Positions 40,917 to 51,789 of a stretch of DNA of 64,000 nt are shown piece after piece (position 1 is the first letter of the stretch; every line of letters begins with the position of its first letter). The notes beneath the pieces are model-generated. The model did no database searches. It saw nothing but the letters and a program-made list of their open reading frames with translations, and was not told the origin of the DNA. The DNA is taken from the NCBI GenBank assembly GCA_003013855.2, contig PVNU02001295.1, positions 38,471 through 102,470 of the forward strand, read 5' to 3'. The translations under genes were made by a program, and so were the position numbers. The stretch comes from Liriodendron chinense (lineage: Eukaryota > Streptophyta > Magnoliopsida > Magnoliales > Magnoliaceae).

Positions 40917-42020
40917 CCACTACGTTTTCTACTCCTTTTTGTCTCGTATCTCAAGGTTGAATTCTTGGAGCAAAAGGATCCACCTGAGTAATCGAGGCTT
41001 AGCATCTTTTTTAGAAAGGAGATACTTGAGAGCCACATGATCAGTAAAAATCACAATTTTGGACCCAATCAAGTAGGACCTGAACTTGTCAAGTGCAAAG
41101 ACTACGGCAAGGAGTTCCTTTTCCGGAGTAGAGTAGTTCACTTGCGCACTGTTCAAGGTTCTACTTGCGTAGTATATAACATAGGGCTTCTCGTCTTTTC
41201 TTTGCCCCAAAACTACCCCAATAACGTAGTCACTTGCGTCACACATGATTTCAAAAGGTATAGTCCAATCAGGTGGTTACATTATCGGTGTGCTGGTCAA
41301 CATGCCTTTAAGCTTGGTGAAAGCTTCTTGGCAGTCATTGGTCCACTCAAATGGAGCATCCTTTTGCAGGAGATTGCATAATGGACGAGAGATATGACTG
41401 AAGTCCTTTATAAATCTCCTATAGAATCCTGCATGACCCAAAAAAGAACGAATGTTTCGTACACTTATGGGGGCCGGTAGGTTGGCAATTAAGTCGATCT
41501 TTGCCTTGTCTACTTCTATTTCGTTGGATGAAATAATATGTCCAAGAACAATTCCCTTTTGAACCATAAAATGACACTTTTCCCAATTCAAAACAAGATT
41601 CTTTTCTTCACACCTTGTCAAGACCAATTGTAAATGGTTCAAACATTCATCAAAGGAACAACCAAATACCGAGAAGTCATCCATGAAGACTTTCAAGAAA
41701 TGTCCAACCATGTCAGAGAAAATGCTCAGCATGCATCTTTGAAAAGTGGCAGGAGCATTACATAGTCCGAAAGGCATCCTCTTGTATGCAAAGGTGCTAA
41801 ATGGACAAGTGAATGTTGTTTTCTCTTGATCTTTTAAGGCGATCTCTATTTGGTTGTATCCAGAGTACCTATCTAGGAAACAGTAATAGGAGTGACCAGC
41901 TAACCTCTCTAACATTTGATTAATGAATGGTAAAGGAAAGTGGTCCTTCCTAGTAACAGTATTCAGTTTCCTATAGTCGATATACATTCTCCAACTAGTA
42001 GTGACTCTAGTTGGCACCAA
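40917..42020 (-). pseudogene. Athila-2 reverse transcriptase and RNase H, broken
   Basis: RT (41277-42020) retains MYIDYRKLN and FMDDFSVFG. A CAA to TAA stop near 41276 separates it from RNase H (40929-41246), which keeps the MCDASDY and FTDHVALKYLL motifs. A one-base loss near 40928-40935 ends the RNase H frame before the linker to integrase. Only the broken copy is present; sequence identity to Athila-1 is high by eye. Confidence 0.88.
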
Positions 42021-42021
42021 C

Positions 42022-43856
42022 TCATTGTCTGCATTCGCAACTATGGTAACTCCAGATTTTTTTGGGTACCACTTGGGTTGGACTTACCCATTGGCTATCT
42101 GAAATAGGGTAGATGATACCCACATCCAATAGCTTGAGGACCTCAGCTCTAACCACTTCAGTCATGTTTGGATTCAATCTCCGTTGTGGTTGTTTAGAGG
42201 GTTTAACATTCTCCTCGAGGTGTATCCTATGGGTACAAATCAGGGGATCCATTCCCTTGATGTCAACAATTGTCCAACCTATGGCATCCTTGTGTTCCTT
42301 GAGAACATTGATCAATTTGTTTTCTTGGTCTTTATCAAGGTGAGATGAAATAACCACAAGAAAAGTATTGCCTTGACCCAAGTATGTATATTTCAGTTCC
42401 AAAGGTAATGGCTTCAGGTCAAGCTTTGGTGCTTCAATTCTTGATGGTAGAGGTCGTGAATCATTTAGAGGAAGTTTTTCAAAATGAGGCCTCCACTGGT
42501 TTATATCATGCACAAGGGTGGATTTTAACAATCCATTCACCACCTCCAAAATCATCTCATTATCATAATCAGCAAAGTGGGCTAGACATGCTTCTAAGGG
42601 TTCGGACAGAGAGGTTAGAAGGAATTCTTCTTCCATGAGGGTATCGATCAGGTTGGCCTCATGGATCTCATCATCATTCCCTTGTTGTTTACACATGTTG
42701 AAAACATTTAGCTCTAACTTCATATTGCCAAATGAAAACTTCACGACCCCATTTCTGCAGTTGATCACAGCATTGGAAGTTGCCAAGAACGGTCGGCCAA
42801 GAATAACAGGTATTTGGGTGCTAACATTTGCTACAGGTTGGGTATCCAAGACGATGAAGTCTACTGGGAAGTAGAATTTGTTGACCTGTACCAACACATC
42901 TTCCACTACTCCTCTCGGTATCCATACAGATCGATCTACAAGTTGTAAGGTGGTCCTGGTGGGTTTCAATTCACCGAGTCCCAGCTGTTCGTAAACCGAG
43001 AAGGGTATAAGATTGACACTCGTCCCTAGGTCAAGAAGTGCCTGTTCGACCCGGAAGTTCCCTATTATGCAAGTAATAGTAGGACTACCTGGATCTTTGT
43101 ATTTTGGGGGAGAGTTCTGGTTAATGATAGCACTGACCTGTTCAGTCAAAAAGGCTTTCTTTTGTACATTGAGCTTGCGCTTAATAGTACAAAGATCTTT
43201 CAGAAACTTGGCATATGAAGGTATTTGCTTGATTGCATCTAACAAGAGTATTTTGATTTTCACTTGTTTAAAAACTTCCAAGACATCTTGAGCTTTAACC
43301 ATTGCTTTAGATGAGAGTAGGCGTTGGGGAAACGGGACCACTGGTTCGAAAACATGTTCTGTCTCCTTCTCAGGTTGATCATCACTAGATCTGTCATCAC
43401 TCTTCAACTTAGAAGATTACTTAGGAGATTTATCAACTGTTCTAGGAATATCTTTTTCAATCACCTTACCACTTCTTAGGGTGGTGACAGATTTAGCGTG
43501 CTTAACATGAGGGTTGGAAGAACCCGAATCATTCACCTCATACTGTCCCCTCGGGTTAGGCTGAGGTTGGGCCAGAAAGGTCCCTTTCTCCTTAACATTC
43601 TGTCGTGATTTGATTCTTTCAACGGAAGTTTTGAGCTCTTGGAGGGTTTGCATGATGTGCGTGATGTTCTGATCTTGTCTCTGATTGATTTGAGCTTGTC
43701 CCTCCATGAATGTATGCAAAGTATCCTCTAGGGTCTTCCTTGGTGGGGGCACATACGGTGTGCTAGTGGAAGGAACTTGAGGATTACTGCCTACATTGGC
43801 AGTTTGTCCATTTCTCCAACTGAAGTTGGGATGGTTCCGCCAATTAGGATTATATG
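42022..43856 (-). pseudogene. Athila-2 gag C-terminal part and protease
   Basis: Two frames, 43417-43869 and 42022-43407, are separated by a stop near 43408-43416. The upstream frame begins where the solo LTR interrupts gag at 43856, so its first residues come from the LTR. The downstream frame holds protease with DLGTSVNLIP (Athila-1 has DLGAS) and the start of the RT region up to the frame break at 42021. An in-frame insertion of about 18 codons with HTFMEGQAQINQRQ, relative to Athila-1 and Athila-3, suggests a slightly different subfamily. Confidence 0.85.
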
Positions 43857-45442
43857 TGTAATACCCCAAAAATTTAGTACACGAGTAAGTACACGAGAGT
43901 GATAGTTCACACGTTAGAATTTAAATTTTTGACCGTGTCGTTCATACGTTTACACACACGTCACACTTTTATACGCATTCTAACATTTTTAAGGCCTTTG
44001 AAAACTCAGTATACTTAACTAAGTCAACAAACTGACCATTAGAAGGATCAATCGTTACTAGACCGGAAGATCTAACCTTCCATTATGATTTCGAATTTCG
44101 CGATCAATGTGAACCGCCGTATATCATCCTGTACTCACGTCTGTCTATAAATCTGATTTGTACATCATGTCCGTCACCGAACATATGCTTAGACCAGTGA
44201 GTTCTCGACCCTATGTATCTGCTCGGGTGTGTTTGTAACACTCTAGGTTCTTAGAATAATTCAAATTATAAATTAGATAGTTATTTAATAAATTAAATAA
44301 CTTTAATATTAAAAAATTAATATTAATTAATCCGTAAGAAGTTGTAGTATGACCCCTATATTAGAGTTGCTCAACCTGAGCACTAGAACAAAGTAGAAGT
44401 GTAAGATTTCACATAGATTTGCAATAATTAAGAAAAAGAGTTCATTAATTAAACTTAAGTTACATGACATTTTCAAGTATCATGATTTTTGGAGATCATT
44501 TTCGTATAAAACTCTATATACTAGTTCTAGGACACGATCTAACCATACATGGCAAATTTCAACCCTCCGATCATCCTACAAACGCCCTAATCAGAAATCG
44601 GGCCATAAGTGGGCCATCTGACTTCGGAACCGTCTTATTTTTTGTGTTATAGCCTAAAATCATGTGGCCTAACTAACTATTGGAGTAGATTTCGTATATA
44701 CATCAGGGTGGGACCCACGTGCACAACGTGCACTCACGGTGTCCGGTCAACGCGCGTTTGACCGCGTGCGTTGCATGGATCGGACGGGAATCCGTCTTCT
44801 TCTCCAACTCTGTAGCGACAGCGTTGCCGCTGCCGCTGTGCGTGGTTCACACCATCCCTCATGGTGGCCCCATCAAACAATCTAAACCGTCCATCATGTT
44901 AGTACGCCACACGTACGTCGTCCGGTGGTGATCTTTTGATCGTCCGTTGACCGTACGGACCTCCTCAGATCACCGTTTAAAACTCGAAGAACCAAGATCT
45001 ATCGATCTGTTTTGCATGGACGGACCGTTTTCATCCTGGACCTTCGTGTGGACCTCACCTAGGATGCCAACGGTCCATGTTGGCCAAGAACAGCTGGAGG
45101 GAGGTTTCGTTCTTCAACTCGGATTCACATTCGGGAATGCGTCCGCAAGCGTCGTCGTACATCCAGCAGTGTGTGTATATAAACCGCTGCAGGCTCTCTT
45201 TTCTCTCGAAGAGAACGCCAGAGAGAGAACTGTCAGAGAGTAAGAGAGCTGTTAGAGAGAAAGTGTGAGGGTAGAGAGAGAGAGTGTGAGGCAGCACACT
45301 TGCTGCCGTTGCTGCACTTGTTGCTGTTGCTGCGGTTGCTGCCCGTGCTGGGGCAGCAAGAAAGAAGAAGAAGAAGAAGGAAAAGAAGAAGAAAAGAAGA
45401 AAGAGAAAGAAAGGAAGAAGGAAAAAGAAGAAGAAGAGAAGA

Positions 45443-45445
<3 letters not shown>

Positions 45446-45500
<55 letters not shown>
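45446..45500 (+). repeat. (GA)n microsatellite in the solo LTR
   Basis: About 27 uninterrupted GA units, flanked by GAA-rich sequence (45360-45445 and 45560-45640). ORFs across it are repeat artefacts. Confidence 0.95.
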
Positions 45501-45502
<2 letters not shown>

Positions 45503-46346
45503 CACCTGTGAGATCACTCGTCTCTCCAAGCACTGTTGGACTTCGGTGTTCCAGCCAAGAAAGATAAAGAAAGCTTCAAGGAAGAAAGAAGAAAGAGGGA
45601 GAAAGAAAGAAAGAAAGAAGAAGAAAAAGAAGAGGATTTTTACTGAGTTAACCTAGTAAACTAACTCGCCGAGTCGACTCATTAACAAATTTGACTTTGT
45701 TGGAACAAGGGAACATTGTATACGGTGAGTGATTCATCTTACGTAACTTCTATGTTAATGTTCTTTAGTGTTCTTCTTTGTTTACGTTCAATTTATAAAG
45801 ACTCCTTCTCTAGTTAGGAATCTAGGTATACTTTTATACATTCTTTCTTATCATGGAATCCTAGTTAAGGGATCCACTCATCTCCTATTTTTTTATGTCC
45901 TCAAAGGTTCACCTACTAATTATACTTATTGAGTTAATTGTCTCAACTTTTCCTTTTTAATGCACGTGTCAGAATTCTACACAATTTGATTTAGTATTTC
46001 TTACGTAGGATGCCATCAACATTCAACCCTAAATACATGTAGTATTCTTAAGATTTCACATGATATTATTCTTAAATTTAATGATCGATATCAACGTAAA
46101 TCTAAATAATATGCAATACATAACTCTTGGAACAACCTTAGCCAATTGTCAACGAACTAAACTTTACACGATGACCTTCTCAAAATCCCTCGATCAACAA
46201 TAACTAAAACTAGATAAAGAATTATCTGAATGAAGATAACACATGCATGGCGTGATTGGAATTGAGTTGCTATGCATTGTATGCTTGAAGAATGTTTCCA
46301 TAATTCATGACAGGCACATACATTTATACACTGCGACAGAACAGGA

Positions 46347-46590
46347 GCATGGTTGATTTGACTCCTGGCGTGCATGGTTGATTTGCCGCCTCGCTGCACC
46401 AGTTAGGTGAGCATGGTTGATTTGCGATTGGTTCCTAATGCTCAGTGGCAGCGAGTTCTGGTCGTTTCACTTATTGAGCATGGTTGATTTGCTCGGTTGG
46501 ATCAATGGTGCATGGTTGATTTGCCCATTGGCGTGCATGGTTGATTTGCCGCCTCGTTGTACCGATTTGGTGAGCATGGTTGATTTGCGA
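46347..46590 (+). repeat. Seven GCATGGTTGATTTG repeats inside a ~165-bp duplication
   Basis: The 14-mer recurs seven times. The longer block (from CCGCC TCG through GCAACGAGTTC) is present twice, at about 46386-46450 and 46550-46625, with a few changes. The role is unknown. Confidence 0.85.
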
Positions 46591-47121
46591 CAGGTTCCTA
46601 ATGTTCAGTGGCAACGAGTTCCTAGACGTTTATTGCTCCCACACATATCATGACATACATGACATCATGATAATCATATTTCATTCATAAAAGACATAAA
46701 GTGTATCAATCATAACATTATCCTCGTATATTTCACACAATTCTATCCATTGATGATTTGCATCCTATCTCTTATTAACTGGAATATTACTTGTGATGGA
46801 AATGACCTCACTGGGCTTTTAGCTCACCAAAATCACCACAGTTCTTGTAGGTTTTCAGGAAGAAAAAGACGTAGACAAAGCAGAGTATTCAGATGGTCAC
46901 GTGTTACTCAAACGCCAACTGTAGTTGATCTATTTTATCTTGTAAAATTCAATGTAATAAGATATTAGTGGAAAAGAAACTTTATATTTGAGATTTATTT
47001 TAGTAATGCGATGTGTGGAATGGAATTTCAAGGAATCTATGCTCAAATTTTCAATTCACACCCTGGAACTCGGGCTTGGGTTATTGTACCCGGGTTTCGA
47101 ATTTCAGGGCGTGACAATATG

Positions 47122-48211
47122 TGATTGACATTGGGGCATTGAAAGGCCTTTGATAAGTATTCATGACATTGGCTTGATCGTGCAACACTTCTTGAAGAGC
47201 TGGGATTGTAGGACAACCCTTAGTAATGTGTGCATCGCTCTTACAAATGTCACAAACACTTTCAGTCTCCCTGGTTTTAATAGCGTTGACCTTCCTTAAT
47301 TCCATGGCTTCCATTTTACGTGTGAGCCCTGCTATCTTTGCATTGACATCGTCATCCTCGGTTAAAAGATAAACATCTCTTTTTTCGTTGGGCCCAGGCT
47401 TGGTCTTAGCGGGTTTGTCAGATATGTCCCAAGATTGGGAATTTTCTGCTAAGAAGTCAAACTATTCCATTGCTTCATCAGAACCTTTGCTCATGAACTC
47501 CCCATTACACATCATTTCTTCGAATTGGTGCATGACTGGGCTCAATCCATTATAGAAGGATCTAACCAAGCGCCATGTTTCGTAGCCATGATATGGGCAG
47601 GCAAGTAAGAGTTCCTTGAAACGTTCCCAACATTGAAAAAAAGTTTCATTCTCCCTTTGGGAGAAATTCATTATATCTCGTTTCAAGGTGTTGGTCTTAT
47701 GAGTAGGGAAAAACTTTTTAAGAAATTCCTTAGTCCTCTCTTGCCATGTCCTTATGGTTCTGGGCCTTAAGGAGTGCAACCAAGACTTGGCCTTCTCCTT
47801 CAAAGAAAAGAGAAATAATTTTAACATAACCACGTCATCAGAAACGTTGTCGTAATGCAAAGTAGCGATTACTTCATCAAATTCCCTCAAATGTAAATAG
47901 GGACTTTCAGGGTCGAGTCCATGAAATTTAGGAAGTAACTGTATCAATCTAGGTTTGAAATTAATGTTGCCCGCATTCACTGGAAAAACCATACAAGAAG
48001 GAGTACTCGTTCTTGCAGGTTGCAAGTAATCACGTAAACTCCTAAATGGTGGCTCATTGTGTACTTCATTCTCATCTTGATCATATTCGTTTTCATTCTC
48101 GGCCATGTTTATGGTTAAGTCACAAGTATCAGGAAGTTTTCTAACACGGTGATTGGATAGACCTCCGTCGCTTAGAAGACGTCTTGTGTGATCACGAGTC
48201 CACTTACGCAT
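47122..48211 (-). pseudogene. Athila-2 gag N-terminal part
   Basis: The frame starts at ATG 48211 (codon at 48209-48211) and carries the Athila gag capsid (FRSLRDYLQPARTSTPS, SWLHSLRPRTIRTW, QCWERFKELLLACP). A stop near 47462 separates it from the next piece, which has the zinc knuckle CDICKSDAHITKGC at about 47225-47266. The solo LTR then interrupts it at 47116. Against Athila-1 it lacks five residues near residue 18. The rest of gag resumes at 43856. Confidence 0.88.
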
Positions 48212-48365
48212 AAACACTAAACAAGGAGATAAGGAAAGAGGTTACCCGGAAAGAAGAACACTTGGCTATGAGTAATTCCTGAAAACAACAAAATAAAAGA
48301 AGTTAGTAAGTTATTAACAATATATATACAAAAACAAATTTCAAAAATATTCTTGAACCGTTACA

Positions 48366-48384
48366 ATCCCCGGTAACGGCGCCA
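48366..48384 (-). other. Primer binding site, tRNA-Asp type (Athila-2)
   Basis: TGGCGCCGTTACCGGGGAT on the - strand, one base different from Athila-1. It lies beside the LTR end at 48391. Confidence 0.9.
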
Positions 48385-48390
48385 AAAACT

Positions 48391-49504
48391 TGCTACAACC
48401 CGAAGATTGCACACCCAAGTGACTGGATGTGGATGACGGGTGTCCAGCAGGTGACTGGTGTCCAGCAGGTGGATGGACGACTGAGATGGATGACTGGTGT
48501 CCAGCAGGTGGATGGACGACTGAGATGGATGATTGGTGTCCAGCAGGTGGATGGACGACTGAGATGTGGTCCACCATCTGTTGTAGCTGGATGGTGGAGA
48601 TCTCCCATGGACTGCTGGCCCATTGATTGAATGGCTGAACCGTTACAGTGATAATATTCTTGAACCGTTACAATCCTCGAATGGATGACTGGTGTCAAGC
48701 AGGTGGATGGATGGCTGAGATGTGGTCCACCATCTATTGTAGTTGGACGGTGGAGATCTTCCATGGACTGCTGGCCCATTGATTGAATGGTTGAACCGTT
48801 ACAATGATAATATTCTTGAACCATTACATATTCTTGAACCGTTACAATCCCCGAATGGATGACTGGTGTCCAGCAGGTGGATGGACGGCTGAAATGTGGC
48901 CCACCATCTATTGTAGCTGGACGGTGGAGATCTTTCATGGACTGCTGGCCCATCGATTGAATGGCTGAGGGGTTGCATGTGTGGATGGCAACACACGTGT
49001 GGAGTTGGACGTCCAGCAGCTGCTGAAGATGCTTGGATGTTGGTGAGGCTGTACGGCTGGAACATGGATTGGATGGGGTCCACGTGTGATGATCCTGGCC
49101 ATTGATGCGGTGGATGTCTTGGTGGATGATGAAGTTCATCTTGCTTGCTGTGGGGTCCACCATAGTGGATAGTTGATATGTTTGCCATGTGCGAAGGATT
49201 GAAGATGTCTTCACTTGTTGCTTGATGCATGGTTGGCTCTACATGTGGACATCCAATCTTGACCATCCAAATTGTAGAACATGATGGTCCTTCGATCTTT
49301 ACGGTTCAAAGTCCTTCAGGATCGCCACAGACTTTATCTTGATCACTTTAGGGCCTTTAATCGCCTTGATTGGCTCAGATCTTGTCCAACTTCTCCTGAT
49401 CACCTGAAGACAGAAAATTCACCTAATGAGGGATAATTAACCAGAAAAACAATGATAATGCCCTTAACAACCAGGGTTAATTATACAATATTAGGTACTC
49501 ATCA
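48391..49504 (-). repeat. Athila LTR, internally deleted and rearranged (1114 bp)
   Basis: On the - strand it starts TGATGAGTACC (49504) and ends GGGTTGTAGCA (48391), so both true ends are present, but it is about 2 kb shorter than the Athila-1 LTR. The TATA box, CTCGGTCTTACCGAG hairpin and ~48-bp repeats are missing. At 48420-48880 there are tandem repeats that mix LTR sequence with sequence normally found after the primer site (AATATTCTTGAACCGTTACA). Polypurine-side internal sequence of another copy follows on the right, so one LTR is shared by two internal regions. Confidence 0.8.
48430..48880. repeat. Chimeric tandem repeats (about 45 bp and about 180 bp)
   Basis: A unit around GGTGTCCAGCAGGTGGATGG recurs about every 45 bp three times (48450-48560). 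A larger unit of about 180 bp then recurs up to about 48880, each copy ending in a piece of primer-proximal sequence. The chance ORFs across it are not genes. Confidence 0.8.
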
Positions 49505-49990
49505 CACCCCCCAACCAGCATTTTGCTAGTCCCGAGCAAAACATGCGAAAATAATCCAAGGATTTTTTGAAATAATGCAAGCAATTTTATCCTGGACAGT
49601 TTTCACCAATCGAAACAATCTCGAGACTTCCTGTTATTTCCCAATGAAACCAAGATAAACAGAAAAAGAAATTCAATGTATCTATGTGATCCTTCAAGTT
49701 ATCTAAACAGTAGAGATTCCAAGCCATATAGTTTTGAAAATATTTAAATCTAGATTCTAGGCACTTAGTAAACAACTTAATTGAGTTCAAAGCATTGATC
49801 ATTCATTAGAAACATTCTAAACATTGAGTTCCATGGTGCACGGTGAAGTCTAGTCTTAACACAACTAGGGGTTTAATCTTCTACTTTCATGTTGACACTG
49901 ATGATTGAAGAGAATGGTCAGATCAACCAAGTCACTGATTCCGAACCTTGCTACTGTTCTTTTCAATATTTTTCCAGCTTTTTTTTTTTA
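49505..49990 (-). mobile_element. Internal 3' fragment of an Athila copy
   Basis: It begins with the polypurine tract on the - strand, with the adjacent stem-loop at about 49520-49540, and matches 37973-38450 of Athila-2. It breaks off in a poly-T run at about 49981-49990, where a + strand LTR begins. No gene is supported. Confidence 0.85.
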
Positions 49991-51736
49991 TGGATGGATG
50001 GCTGTAGTTTCAAATGTGTTGATGGATCAGCATGCACTCCACCGTCCAGCTGCCGATCATCTAGCTGCTGGATGTCCATCATCAAACGGCCATCCAACAC
50101 CAGCAAGACCGTCCAGCACTGTGGACCCCTCTGCTCCTTCACCTGATGAGCACGCCCATCTCCACCAGCACATCCTCTAAGTAGCTCCTATCTCCAGTGT
50201 CTTTAGCAGATGAAATTGATCTAGAAATGTGGGCTGCACCATCAAGTCCAACAAGTGAAGGACCATCATCTCCACCCAGCTAGCAAGAGAGGAGCTCTCT
50301 CTCTCTCTCTCTCTCTCTCTTCCCAAGACATGTGTAAGGCTTGGAAGTGTCACCTCATCATTCAAGCCTCACTCCAAGCCCAAACCTAAAAGAAAAGTTT
50401 GCTTTAGGCTTGGAGTGACATCTAGGACTGGAGTACTTTTCTTGCCACGTGTCATTCCAAGCCTAGCTCCAAGCCCAAACCTAAAAAAAAAGTTTGCTTT
50501 GGGCACTCTAAGCCTAACTCCATTCCCAAACCTAAAAGAAAAGTTTGCTTTGGGCACTCCAAGCCTAACTCCATTCCCAAACCTAACTAAAAATTTGGTT
50601 AAGGATTGGAGTGCCACCTAGGCTTGAGAGCCTCTCAAAAGTCGATAAAAGGGAGCTCCACTCCTCATTCTCAATCATCCCTAAAATCTCATTCTCTACA
50701 ACTCCTCTCTTCTCTTCTTTAGTTTTCTTTCTTTCTTTTGTAGTGTAGAGTAGTTTTCCCTTTTGTAGAAGTTTTAGTCTTCTATTGTAGCATGGTTGGT
50801 TAAACCTCTAGCTAAGGCTAGGGGTGAAGCCTTTGAAGAAATTTGCAAGCTTTGGTTCTTTTGGTTCAACAATGGTGTGTGAATGTTGGAGTTCTCTTTG
50901 GTTGATTGGTTTAGCTATCCACCTCGGCGGACGCTATTGTTGTGCAAGCCCCTTGATCCATCGCCGACTCTGGGCACGTTGGATGCTTGGGATCCCTTGC
51001 ACCCAATTAGCTAGTTTATGATCGATAAAGTCCCTTGATCCATCGTCGACTCCGGGCACGTTGGATGCTTTGGATTCCCTACGGTCATCGAGCTAGTGCA
51101 GGTAAAGTCATCGATCTGTAAAATCCCTTGATCCATTGTAGACTCCGGGGACATTGGATGCTTTAGATTTCCTGTGATCAATAGACGAGATCTTAACAGT
51201 TGGATTGGTCAATCAAAGCCTCCTATCTTGTAAGTATGCATTTAATCGTATGAATTGTGATCTTATCGGTTGACTTGTTGGCAAAGTTGTTGATCTGTAC
51301 AATTCCTTGATCCATTGTCGACTCCGGGCACAGTGGATGCTTGGAATTCCCTGCGATCAACTAACGAGTGCTTCATGCTCAAATCAATCGGTTCAGATCA
51401 CCATATTTTATGAAATATGCAAGTAGTTTAACTGTTTTATCTTCCGATTGGGACGGATCTTTATTCGATTCCAATTGAGTTATAGTTGGACCAATGAATC
51501 AAACTTTGTGGATAAATCAAAGGTGTATCCCTAATGCCTTAGCCCCTTTTCTATTTTTGTCTTTTACCACACACAACTTGCTCCACTCTCGTGGATAATT
51601 CAGATTTTATCTCTCCCACCTAAACTAATTCCTCTAAGTGTTCTTAACCCCAATCCCTGTGGATTGACCTCGGTCTTACCGAGTATTTTACTACTTCGCT
51701 ACCTGCACTTGGGTGTGTAATCTTCGGGTTGTAGCA
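49991..51736 (+). repeat. Athila LTR, + strand, 5'-truncated
   Basis: It starts within U3 and ends at the true LTR end GGTTGTAGCA (51736). It contains a CT microsatellite at about 50298-50320, a CGATAAAAG TATA-like box at about 50642-50650, four copies of the ~48-bp unit (about 50949, 51030, 51123 and 51304) and the hairpin at 51669-51683. It is a mirror image of the LTR at 51790-53280. Confidence 0.9.
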
Positions 51737-51789
51737 AGTTTTTTTCTTCACACCTACGCTGGTAATCCCTGGCAACGACGCCAAAAACT
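51737..51789. other. 53-bp spacer between facing LTRs, with a mutated tRNA-Asp primer site
   Basis: On the - strand, 51765-51783 matches the tRNA-Asp site except at two bases, both C/G to T/A changes. The site belongs to the - strand LTR to its right. The + strand LTR keeps only AGTTTTT of its own primer side. Confidence 0.85.

Larger units (their letters stand above)
43857..47116 (+). mobile_element. Solo LTR, probably Tekay/Del-type chromovirus (3260 bp)
   Basis: The sequence starts TGTAATACCCC and ends GGGCGTGACA, ends familiar from plant chromovirus LTRs, and lies between ATATG copies at 43852-43856 and 47117-47121. Removing it restores continuous Athila-2 gag. No coding region is inside. 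The + orientation is inferred from TATATAAAC at about 45175-45183 followed by a GA-rich leader. It holds (GA)n at about 45446-45500 and seven GCATGGTTGATTTG repeats at 46347-46590. It is the relic of a recombined element. Confidence 0.9.
36686..49504 (-). mobile_element. Athila-2: decayed Athila-lineage element
   Basis: Read on the - strand: LTR 48391-49504 (shortened), primer site 48366-48384, gag, protease, RT, RNase H and integrase, a non-coding 3' region, a polypurine tract at 37973-37984 and part of the 3' LTR (36686-37972). It is closely related to Athila-1 throughout. Gag is split by a 3.26-kb solo LTR, and the 3' LTR is cut by the Tat element. Pol is broken many times, often by TGG or CAA to stop changes. 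Confidence 0.88.

Noticed and set aside
45252..45656. Arg/Glu- or Ser/Leu-repeat ORFs on both strands
   Set aside because: They are products of the GA and GAA microsatellites in the solo LTR.
48393..49266. 273- and 155-residue ORFs on the - strand
   Set aside because: They are read across the tandem repeats of a rearranged LTR, with periodic sequence and no domain.
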